Shown here piece after piece: positions 26,101 to 35,206 of a stretch of DNA of 64,000 bases. Below the pieces are notes generated by a model. That model saw only the letters and a list, made by a program, of their open reading frames with translations. It ran no database searches and was not told the origin of the DNA. The translations under genes were made by a program, and so were the position numbers. This DNA comes from Acanthosepion lycidas. Its lineage: Eukaryota; Mollusca; Cephalopoda; Sepiida; Sepiidae. The DNA is taken from positions 124,001 to 188,000 of the forward strand of contig CAWVQA010000036.1 in assembly GCA_963932145.1 (NCBI GenBank). Reading direction: 5' to 3'. The stretch's first letter is position 1. Every line of letters starts with the position of its first letter.

Positions 26101-29100
26101 GATCACGGTATGAATTTGAAGGCAAAATATTTTTGTGCAGTGCTTAGATTAGGTCTTTCCCTGTCCATAATGCTAAATTTAGGAGGTAAAATAGAAATAT
26201 AAATAGGAAACAGAAGAGAAATGTACAGTGATCACCCATTTTCGGCCCACAATCTTTTTCATGGAAATCCCAGTCATATGAGTCGAGTCCATGCATGCTA
26301 CAATCACCGTATGAATTTGAAGGCAAAATATTTTCGTGCAGATTTTAGATTAGGTCTTTCCCTGTCCATAATGCTAAATTGAGGAGGTAAAATAGAAATA
26401 TAAATAGGAAACAGAAAAGAAATGTACAGTTATCACCCATTTTCGGGCCACACTCTTATTCATGGAAATCCCAGTCATGTGAGTTGAGTCCATGCATGCT
26501 ACGATCACGGTATGAATTTGAAGGCAAAATATTTTTGTGCAGATTTTAGCTTAGGTCTTTCCCTGTCCATAATGCTAAATTGAGGAGGTAAAATATAAAT
26601 ATAAATAGGAAACAGAAGAGAAATGTACAGTGATCACCCATTTTCGGCCCACAATCTTTTTCATGGAAATCCCAGTCATAAGAGTCGAGTCCATACATGC
26701 TACGATCACGGTATGAATTTGGAGGCAAAATATTTTTGTGCAGATTTTAGATTAGGTCTTTCCCTGTCCATAATGCTAAATGAAGGAAGTAAAATAGAAA
26801 TATAAATAGGAAACAGAAGAGAAATGTACAGTGATCACCCATTTTCGGCCCACAATCTTTTTCATGGAAATCCCAGTCATATGAGTCGAGTCCATGCATG
26901 CTACGATCACGGTATGAATTTGAAGGCAAAATATTCTTGTGCAGAGCTTAGATTATGTCTTTCCCTGTCCATAATGCTAAATGAAGGAAGTAAAATAGAA
27001 ATATAAATAGGAAACAGAAGAGAAATGTACAGTGATCAACCATTTTCGGCCCACAATCTTTTTCAGGGAAATCCCAGTCATATGAGTTGAATCCATGCAT
27101 GCTACGATCAAGGTATGAAATTGAAGGCAAAATATTTTTGTCCAGATTTTAGATTAGGTCTTTCCCTGTCCATAATGCTAAATTGAGGAGGTAAAATAGA
27201 AATATAAATAGGAAACAGAAAAGAAATGTACAGTGATCACCCATTTTCGGCCCACAATCTTTTTCATGGAAATCCCAATCATATGAGTCGAGTCAATGCA
27301 TGCTACTATCACGGTATGAATTTGAAGGCAAAATATTTTTGTGCAGAGCTTAGATAATGTCTTTCCCTGTACATAATGCTAAATTGAGGAGGTAAAATAG
27401 AAATATAAATAGGAAATAGAAGAGAAAGGTACAGTGATCACCCATTTTCGGCCCACAATCTTTTTCATGGAAATCCCATTCATATGAGTCGAGTCCATGC
27501 ATGCTACGATCACGGTATGAATTTGAAGGCAAAATATTTTTGTGCAGAGCTTAGATTAGGTCTTTCCCTGTCCATAATGCTAAATTGAGGAGGTAAAATA
27601 GAAATATAAATAGGAAACAGAAGAGAAATGTACAGTGATCACCCATTTTCGGACCACAATCTTTTTCATGGAAATCCCAGTCATATGAGTCGAGTCCATG
27701 CATGCTACGATCACGGTATGAATTTGAAGGCAAAATATTTTTGTGCAGATTTCAGATTAGGTTTTTCCCTGTCCATAATGTTAAATTGAGGAGGTAAAAT
27801 AGAAATATAAATAGGAAACAGAAGAGAAATGTACAGTGATCACCCATTTTCGGCCCACAATCTTTTTCATGGAAATCCCAGTCATATGAGTCGATTGAAT
27901 GCATGCTACGATCACGGTATAAATTTGAAGGCAAAATATTTGTGTGCAGATCTTAGATTAGGTCTTTCCCTGTCCATAATGCTAAATTGAGGAGCTAAAA
28001 TAGAAATATAAATAGGAAACAGAAGAGAATTGTACAGTGATCACCCATTTTCGGCCCACAATCTTTTTCATGGAAATCCCAGTCATATGAGTCGAGTCAA
28101 TGCATGCTACGATCACGGTATGAATTTGAAGGCAAAATATTTTTGTGCAGATTTTAGATTAGGTCTTTCCCTGTCCATAATGCTAAATTGAGGAGCTAAA
28201 ATAGAAATATAAATAGGAAACAGAAGAGAAATGTACAGTGATCACCCATTTTCGGCCCACAATCTTTGTCATGGAAATCCCAGTCATATGAGTCGAGTCC
28301 ATGCATGCTACGATCACGGTATGAATTTGAAGGCAAAATATTTTTGTGCAGAGCTTAGATTAGGTCTTTCCCTGTCCATAATGCTAAACTGAGGAGGTAA
28401 AATAGAAATAGCAATAGGAAACCGAAGAGAAACGTACAGTGATCACCCATTTTCGGCCCACAATCTTTTTCGTGGAAATCCCAGTCATATGAGTCGAGTC
28501 AATGCATGCTACGATCACGGTATGAATTTGAAGGCAAAATATTTTTGTGCAGATTTTAGATTAGGTCTTTCCTTGTCCATAATGCTAAATTGAGGAGGTA
28601 AAATAGAAATATAAATAGGAAACAGAAGAGAAATGTACAGTGATCACCCATTTGCGGCCCACAATATTTTTCATGGAAATCCCAGTCATATGAGTCGAGT
28701 CCATGCATGCTACGATCATGGTATGAATTTGAAGGCAAAATATTTTTGTGAAGATTTTAGATTAGGTCTTTCCCTGTCCATAATGCTAAATTGAGGAGCT
28801 AAAATAGAAATATAAATAGGAAACAGAAGAGAAATGTACAGTGATCACCCATTTTCGGCCCACAATTTTTGTCATGGAAATCCCAGTCATGTGAGTCGAG
28901 TCCATGCATGCTACGATCACGGTATGAATTTGAAGGCAAAATATTTTTGTGCAGATCTTAGATTAGGTCTTTCCCTCTCCATAATGCTAAATTGAGGAGA
29001 TAAAACAGAAATATAAATAAGAAACAGAAGAGAAATGTACAGTGATCACCCATTTTCGCCCCACAATCTTTTTCATGGAAATCCCAGTCATATGAGTCGA

Positions 29101-30508
29101 GTCCATTCATGCTACGATCACGGTATGAATTTGAAGGCAAAATATTTGTGTGCAGAGCTTAGATAATTACTTTCCCTGCCCATAATGCTAAATTGAGGAG
29201 GTAAAATATAAATATAAATCGGAAACAGAAGAGAAATGTACAGTGATCACCCATTTTCGTCCCACAATATTTTTCATGGAAATGCCAGTCATATGTGTTG
29301 AGTCCATGCATGCTACGATCACGGTATGAATTTGAAGGGAAAATATTTTTGTGCAGAGCTTAGATTAGGTCTTTCCCTGTCCATAATGCTAAATTGAGGA
29401 GCAAAAATAGTAATATAAATAGGAAACAGAAGAGAAATGTACAGTGATCAACCATTTTCGCCCCACAACCTTTTTCATGGAAATCCCAGTCATATGACTC
29501 GATTCAATGCATGCTACGGTCACGGTATTAATTTGAAGACAAAATATTTTTGTGAAGATTTTAGATTAGGTCATTCCCTGTCCATAAAGCTAAATTGAGG
29601 AGGTAAATTAGAAATATAAATAGGAAACGGAAGAGAAATGTACAGTGATCACCAATTTCTGCCCACAATCTTTTTCATGGAAATCCCAGTCATATGAGTC
29701 GAGTCCATGCATGCTACGATCACGGTATGAATTTGAAGGTAAAATATTTTTGTGCAGTGCTTAGATTAGGTCTTTCTCTGTCCATAATGCTAAATTGATG
29801 GAGGTAAAATATAAATATAAATAGGAAACAGAAGAGAAATGTACAGTGATCACCCATTTTCGGCCTACAATCTTTTTCATGGAAATCCCAGTCATATGAA
29901 TCGTGTCCATGCATGCTACGATCACGGTATGAATTTGAAAGCAAAATATTTTTGTGAAGATTTTAGATTTGGACTTTCCTTGTCCATAATGCTAAATTGA
30001 GAAGCTAAAATATAAATATAAATAGGAAATAGAAGAGAAATGTACAGTGATCACCCATTTTCGGCCCACAATCTTTTTCATGGAAATCCCAGTCATATGA
30101 GTCGAGTCCATGCATGCTACGATCACGGTATGAATTTGAAAGCAAAATATTTTTGTGAAGATTTTAGATTAGGACTTTGCGTGTCCATAATGCTAAATTG
30201 AGAAGGTAAAATAGAAATATAAATAGGAAATAGAAGAGAAATGTACAGTGATCACCCATTTTCGGCCCACAATCTTTTACATGGAAATCCCAGTCATATG
30301 AGTCAAGTCCATACCTGCTACGATCACGGTAAGAATTTGAAGGCAAAATATTTTTTTGCAGAACTTAGATTAGGTTTTTCCCTGTCCATAATGCTAAATG
30401 AAGTAAGTAAAATGGAAATATAAATAGGAAACAGAAGAGAAATGTACAGTGATCACCCATTTTCAGCGCAGAATCTTTTTCATGGAAATCCCAGTCATAT
30501 GAGTCGAG
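23131..30508 (+). repeat. Type II monomers up to the end of array A
   Basis: About 37 monomers. Local features are GGCAAAATGTTTTTGTGCAG in two adjacent monomers (about 23,315 and 23,508); a group sharing AACAGTAGAG (23,600-24,620), of which 24,335 and 24,536 are almost identical neighbours; GAGGAGCTAAAATAG at 27.99, 28.19 and 28.79 kb; and an extra base in TTGATGGAGG at about 29,805. The last two monomers (from ~30,160) change to AAATGAAGTAAG and carry more private changes, such as TCAGCGCAGAATC, as expected for an array edge. Confidence 0.85.
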
Positions 30509-31431
30509 AAAAAGCAAATTCTCTTCCACTTATATTCCTCAATATACTTTTGCAAAGAATATTGATTTGTGCTACAAAAATTGCATAAAACATTCAGTTG
30601 GCATTTGTTTTTGCTGTTGAATGAAAAGAAAACTCAACCATAAACCATGTGGTACTTAATGGAGCTTAAAAAACCAGGCTACATGTACACTGATATTTCT
30701 GAAGAAATGTTAGCTGCCTTCATTGGTATTTATGAAATGGCTTAATCTTCCATAAATAATTTAAAGAAAGAACTGAATTTATTTGAATTATTGTTAACAT
30801 TATTTTTTTTAACTAATTGTTCACCTAAAACAAGGCTCAAGAGCTACTCAATGTAGAGGGTTACTGTTTGAAGTTGAGGCATGTAAGAAGAATAGGTAAA
30901 AATGGTTAACTCCCTGTATAGCTGTACTTTATACATAAGGTCACAAACAATATATTTTCATAAAAAAATGTATGAAAGATACATATTTATAGTAAAATTA
31001 ATAAAAATTTATTCTCCGGGTCATATAGCAAAATTGAAAACATGGCACAGATTGTCAAAAAAGATTTTTAAAATTTAAAAAAAAAAACAATTTGGTATGA
31101 TTAATTTCATTTATTGAAAAGAGAAACAAGTTTTTACTTCTTATTTGGTTTTGTCAGGTTATTTGTTTCAAAAATGCAGATACGTAATTATAATTTAACC
31201 ATGAAATAAAATCATTCTCTTTAATTTATAAATAATTCAAAAGTGAATACATTTAAATACATTTATTTCATGATTTGAATTTTTAATATTTAGATTTTGA
31301 TATTAAACAAGCCATTTGACTCATAAAAAAACAACCGAACCAAATTGACTTTTTAATTCTATTTTCTCTGCTGATAACGTTGTAGCACCTGGACATTCAT
31401 GTATAAGATAAAGTTACATAATTCTGTTCTC
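30509..31431. other. Gene-free AT-rich stretch
   Basis: I see no coding frame, RNA gene or recognisable mobile element here. There are only A/T-rich simple stretches, such as the A run at 31,078-31,087, and a small inverted repeat, ATGTAT/ATACAT, around 30,969-30,985. Confidence 0.6.
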
Positions 31432-31517
31432 TGATTGGTCAACAGAGAAGCTGTCTCAGCTAATCATTGGTTAATCAAATTTTGTATGCATATTAATATC
31501 CTTTTGGACTATATACA
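31432..31517 (+). promoter_or_regulatory. Promoter-like cluster: two inverted CCAAT boxes and a TATA-like box
   Basis: TGATTGGTC (31,432-31,440) and CATTGGTTAATC (31,465-31,476) each contain ATTGG, the reverse of CCAAT, the NF-Y site. TATGCATATTAAT follows at 31,485-31,497 and TATATACA lies at 31,510-31,517, about 40 bp past the second ATTGG. The order and spacing fit an RNA polymerase II promoter firing to the right, and this grouping is seen in histone promoters. No gene that I recognise follows downstream, and short motifs are common by chance in AT-rich DNA. Treat it as a candidate only. Confidence 0.25.
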
Positions 31518-32275
31518 CATCACTAAAAAAAATATCTCTTTTTCTCTGAATAATAACCATTTATTTTTAGCATCCAATTTATACCCATGAATTTGTAGCA
31601 ATCATACAGCAAGGCATCAGACTCTTCCTGTCTGATCTTCTGTGAGTGCCACCAATGGGGTGGGGTGGGGGGAAATTGAGCAGGATAGTTAAATATGTAG
31701 AGAAATAAGTAGTCGTTCATCTGACAAACTTGTCTTTGCAATTGCAAAGCATTACCAGAATCACTTAGGAACAGTTGTGGAAAAGGAATACACTTTGTAA
31801 ATAAAGAAAGTCACAGAAAAAATAGCAGTCATTACATTCATATTTAAATTACAAGATGAAAAATAAATGGTAAATTTGACATTTAGAATTTTATTAAACA
31901 CAATGTTATGTAATTGAAATAATTATAAAAATAATCCAAAATCAAAAACTAAATTGATGAAGCAATTGAAATCAATTTTTGTTAGCAATTTGTTTGACTG
32001 AAGAATGATATTAGCCCTGCATTTATCAATAGTCTGATACCATATATAACTATTGATCTGTTCCATTTATTGATTTTGATGAATGTATCCAGCAGTTTGA
32101 TTTTTTTAATACTAGAATATTAATTGAATAATTTCCTTTGTTTATGGCATTTTCAGTTTTGATTTGCTCATCCGACCATCTCATCTCCTCTTCATGAAAA
32201 TGTTTGCTGGTGTATACAATCAGAAAATAAAGTGACAGGTGACTCTGCATGTTGGTGTCTTGTAAGGTGGGTATG
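31518..32275. other. Unassigned AT-rich stretch
   Basis: Two short minus-strand open frames exist (31,523-31,747, 74 codons; 32,050-32,250, 66 codons). Neither resembles a family I know and neither shows supporting signals. A G-rich run, GGGGTGGGGTGGGGGG (about 31,659-31,674), has three G blocks, one short of a normal G-quadruplex. Nothing else is recognisable. Confidence 0.5.
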
Positions 32276-32747
32276 TTTTTTTTTTGTTTTTTTTTTTAGC
32301 ATTTCACTCCATGCAAGGTGGAAGTCCTACTAGCACGTAGGTGGTACAGTGAATGAGAGCAAGAGTAAAGTGGTGTGTTTGAGGAAAGAAGAAAGAGAAA
32401 GACGGGAAACAAAGCATTAGAACATGTCTATTGACATATGCATATTTGAAGATTGTAGCTATTAGGGAAGCAACTAAGAGGAAGGGAGTTCCACAGATGG
32501 GAAGTGCAAGATAAGAAGCTATTCGAGTAGAAGAGACGGCTATATTTAATCATTTCAACCTAGTAGCATGCTTGAATTCATGCAGTTTGGGAACCAGAGA
32601 AAGTAGTTCATCAGAGCAGTTGCTGTGAAAATACTTGTAGAAAAGACAGAGGGAAGCAAAGGTACATCTGTGAGAAATTGACAGTAGATGAGATGCCAGA
32701 TCAGGACCCATCATATCCTATTTCCATCTCTGGATTCTGTTGAGGTC
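32276..32747 (-). mobile_element. 3' end of a non-LTR retrotransposon (5'-truncated, decayed)
   Basis: Read on the minus strand, 32,747 to 32,553 encodes LNRIQ, one stop, then GPDLASHLLSISHR, ASLCLFYKYFH, CSDELLSLVPKLHEF and TRLK, then a stop. After a deletion or frameshift, 32,541-32,440 encodes YSNSF, HLWNSLP, CFPNSYNLQ, and in another frame FKYAYVNRHV. This order (RIQ, LSHRR-VASL-LFY, CS-EL, TR, F--R---LWNSLP, YNL--F---VNRHL) is the conserved tail of reverse transcriptase ORFs in a group of animal non-LTR elements. In the last frame the stop (32,304-32,306) is followed within about 6 nt by an A-rich tail, seen as the T run 32,276-32,297. Stops and frameshifts make it inactive. The clade is uncertain. 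The family assignment rests on recognised motifs, not a search. Confidence 0.85.
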
Positions 32748-33187
32748 TTGTTACTTTTAGCTTTAATCCAATCTAAACTCTTTGTATTTCACAAACATTT
32801 TTTTTTTAATTCAGGACACACTTGTAGAATAACTGAAATTCTGGGGCATACTTTAAATTTTAATAAGGAAATCATTAATCATGAAATTTGAAAATAGGAA
32901 AATAATACAGAGGTCTCCTGAAATAAGCATTAATTTCTTTTTTTTAGACATTACATTGCTTGGTGTCTTTAACTTTTAAAAAGAAAGTTTTTTTTAAATA
33001 TAAAAATGATCCATAAATTATTGTCCTGTTAATGTGGGGCACACCTTGTTTTCTTTCAGGGAACATTGATGTGAATGAAAGCACCAACTGAGAAACAAGG
33101 ATCTGAAATAATAAATGATAAATCTATAAGTTACAATCTACTCAAAGATTCCTTGAAAGAAGTTAATAGCAAAATGGATGTCTTAAA
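32748..33187. other. Unassigned stretch between the two retrotransposon fragments
   Basis: No motif that I recognise. T runs at about 32,799-32,807 and 32,938-32,946 could be tails of other minus-strand retroposed pieces. TTTCTTTCAG (about 33,051-33,060) looks like a 3' splice site, but no exon follows. The upper part could be further decayed sequence of the adjacent elements. Confidence 0.4.
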
Positions 33188-33551
33188 AGCTGACTTCCTC
33201 TCTTCATGATGTAGGCAATCATGGCTTTCCACAACTTCCTATCCTTCATAGCTCTTAATAATTCATTTTTTTGTTATTTCTCCTAAACCTTGTTCCATTT
33301 ACTCAAGCTTACTAAATAGGTTAAACATTGTTTTCCTCTGTCCCTCTTGCCTTCTTGCGAGTATCAGATTTGCCAAGCCCTCTTTACTCATTATGTGCCA
33401 AGGAAATTTCAACTATCAACATATGTTAAGTATAAGTTTCCATCTGGTTTCCATTTTCTTTAAAACTTAATTCTTACTTGTTGCTTACATATTCAGTCCT
33501 TGGTATCCTCAGTATCCTTCTGTAGAATCACGTTTCTGTTTTTTGAGGTCT
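33188..33551 (-). mobile_element. 3' end of a second, different non-LTR retrotransposon (decayed)
   Basis: On the minus strand, 33,529-33,481 encodes FYRRILRIPRTEYVSNK, preceded by a TGA where a Trp codon is usual. Then 33,400-33,260 encodes VEISLAHNE, EGLANLILARRQEG and QRKTMFNLFSKLE. In a further frame, 33,255-33,190 encodes RAMKDRKLWKAMIAYIMKR. This is the order of the C-terminal region of endonuclease/reverse-transcriptase ORFs: W-YRR-LRI-RT--V-N--VL, LGH---E-L--LI--G--EG-R-RGRQR-T, then a closing DR--W---I. At least three frameshifts and several stops separate the blocks. It is distinct from the neighbouring fragment, whose C-terminus ends in a WNSLP/VNRHL block. Clade uncertain; assigned by recognised motifs only. 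Confidence 0.83.
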
Positions 33552-33885
33552 CATCATTTTTCAGTGTTAAATTCTTTAATGTTTATTAAGTGATAATACT
33601 AGAATGTTGAATAATAAGTAATTTCATTAAATTAATTAGTCAAATATTATTGTGTTTTTATGCTCAGTCAGTAAAGATCCAGGATCATTTTTCAGTAAAT
33701 TTGCATATTAAGCCCCAGAAACCAATTGTAATGAAAATTTCCATTCTGGTGTAAATGTACACGATTATTTAAAAAATACCAATAAATGTTTGCAGACAAA
33801 TACGGTTTAGGAGTGTTACCATCAATGGTGAGTACTATGCCAACTTGCTGAGGCAGTTATAGCTCATAAATATAGCATACTTTAA
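33552..33885. other. Unassigned AT-rich stretch
   Basis: I could not extend the retrotransposon homology upstream into this stretch with confidence. It may be its more decayed continuation. No other feature is seen. Confidence 0.45.
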
Positions 33886-33904
33886 ATATATATATATATA
33901 TATA
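33886..33904. repeat. AT microsatellite, left of the MITE
   Basis: An uninterrupted alternating AT tract of about 19 bp. Confidence 0.95.
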
Positions 33905-34003
33905 GTAAGTAATCCATGTGAATCCTCCTAATATGAAATATTAAGACTGATCCACAGAAGAGATCTCAATATATTTATTATAAAGCAAACAGGAATTACT
34001 GTA

Positions 34004-34211
34004 GATAAAATTCAATACCCCATATGATATATAGCCATTTCACCCACAATGGGCTTGTCTTTTTAAATACATTTACTCCTAGTTGTTAATTTCCCTCCTC
34101 TTTCTTCGTATTTACAAAAACATTGATTCATTTCTTTATCTAACTTCTTGGTGTTGACAAGCTGGTTCTGGGTAAAATGGCTCTTTATCCTATGGGGTAT
34201 TGAATTTTATC
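34004..34211. mobile_element. MITE, Tc1/mariner-like by its TA target duplication, 208 bp
   Basis: The left end GATAAAATTCAATACCCCAT (34,004-34,023) and the right end (34,192-34,211) are perfect 20-bp inverted repeats. The inverted symmetry continues imperfectly to 34,059/34,156: I count 48 of 56 positions paired. The element is flanked by TA at 34,002-34,003 and TA at 34,212-34,213, the target duplication of the Tc1/mariner superfamily. There is no open frame inside, so it is non-autonomous. The outer ends are intact while the interior arms have drifted. Confidence 0.85.
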
Positions 34212-34219
34212 TAATTGTA

Positions 34220-34241
34220 ATATATATATATATATATATAT
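34220..34241. repeat. AT microsatellite, right of the MITE
   Basis: An uninterrupted alternating AT tract of about 22 bp, starting 6 bp after the MITE's target duplication. Confidence 0.95.
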
Positions 34242-35206
34242 TGTTAAAAAGTCTGAAGCCACTCCCAGCATTAGCATGGGAAGAACTTGATAAAATAGTG
34301 AAAAAAATGAAATAGCATCATCAGAAAAATGGATTCTCTTTTAACCAAATCTATATCAATAAGAGAGAACTTAATTTATATTAGTCACATGGATATTGGA
34401 TTAATTCAAGAAACTCCTTAGTAACCCATTAGATAAAACTGTCATATTACTGACACATTTGGGATAGGATAGTGGATGGTTTCCTTCTTTGGGAGTGAGA
34501 ATAGTATAATGGTGATAATTAATTGCCAATACCATTAGAATAAACAGTACACTGCATGATTTCACCCTCCCACACTTGTGGGAAAGGACTCTGTCAGATA
34601 TCTCATAATACAAAATATGTAAAAGTCTAGCTGTAGATGCCATGAAATGTTGCTTTGTTGATTTGACTCACAAGAGAATGCTTACCCAATCCCAACAAGC
34701 TTAACCTGTTTGAATCTAGAGTCAACAGTTATCTTCCCCATATATCCTCATAAACTGAGTGGCTTTTGAGCCTTGCACAGGGTTAACATTATTCAAAAAA
34801 AAAAGAAGGAAAAAAACATCATGAAACTGTTGTTACCTCGAATGTAATGTATGAATGAGTCTGCTGGCAACATAAAATGATGAGAATGATACAATGAAAG
34901 GCAATGTAATTCAATGCCAGTGCTACTCAACCTATCAGCCTGTGCATTGTATAATACACACTGCATTCTACAGAGTTTTAGAGTTGTCAACCCACTAGGG
35001 TACCATTAGTGAGAATACAGGTTCAGTTACTTCATCTGGATCAGCAAACTTGGTCTGTCAAAGACTAGTACCATGTCTCTTGACCATTTCCAATTCTTTT
35101 GGACAGACATTTGAGTCTGGACAAATGGATAGAGAAACAAATACTTCAAAGAGAAAAGGAAAGCATATAGGAGCAAGAATTATTCTAAGCAACCAAAAAA
35201 AGAAAA
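34242..35206. other. Unassigned stretch up to array B
   Basis: An 80-codon minus-strand open frame (34,401-34,643) and a 65-codon one (34,793-34,990) match nothing I know. A-rich runs lie at 34,795-34,817 and 35,194-35,208, the latter touching the satellite boundary. The last 15 bases before the array are nearly pure A. Confidence 0.5.

Larger units (their letters stand above)
1..30508 (+). repeat. Satellite array A, ~201-bp monomer, head-to-tail
   Basis: About 152 tandem monomers, each recognisable by the ordered landmarks CTTTCCCTGTCCATAATGCT, AGGAAACAGAAGAGAAATG, CAGTGATCACCCATTTT, CACAATCTTTTTCATGG, CAGTCATATGAGTCGAGTCC, ATGCATGCTACGATCACGG and TATGAATTTGAAGGCAAAAT, always in this order and orientation. 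Landmarks recur every 201 bp, with frequent -6, -1, +2 and rare larger deviations. The left end is cut by the window. The right end falls inside a monomer, after GAGTCGAG at 30,508. Function is unknown; satellites of this kind usually make constitutive heterochromatin or centromeric DNA, but nothing in the sequence proves either. Confidence 0.99.
30509..35206. other. Non-satellite island between the two arrays
   Basis: This 4.7-kb AT-rich stretch contains no satellite monomer. It starts directly after GAGTCGAG of a monomer and ends where AATTTGAAGGC resumes. Relative to the monomer, only the 26 bp between these points are missing. It holds fragments of two non-LTR retrotransposons, a MITE and AT microsatellites, all listed separately, and no open reading frame that I recognise as a gene. 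The mobile elements carry stops and frameshifts, so the island is old DNA rather than one fresh insertion. Confidence 0.95.

Noticed and set aside
1..30508. CRISPR-like array
   Set aside because: Regular spacing exists, but the whole 201-bp unit repeats with no unique spacers, and the context is eukaryotic.
31659..31674. G-quadruplex
   Set aside because: Only three G blocks are present; a fourth would have to come from splitting the last run of six without a loop.
31523..31747. 74-codon minus-strand open frame next to the promoter-like motifs
   Set aside because: It lies opposite to the predicted direction of that promoter, resembles no known family, and is within chance length for AT-rich DNA.
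33051..33062. 3' splice site (TTTCTTTCAGGG) marking an exon
   Set aside because: No open frame of useful length or recognisable protein follows on the plus strand.
34386..34420. Plus-strand ATGGATATTGGATTAATTC reading MDIGLIQETP, similar to the LIQE motif of retrotransposon endonucleases
   Set aside because: Only about ten residues match; stops follow at once, and no further endonuclease motifs appear in any frame nearby.
30509..35206. The island as one recent transposon insertion
   Set aside because: No terminal repeats or target duplication that I could find at its ends. It contains several separate decayed elements, so it is composite and old.
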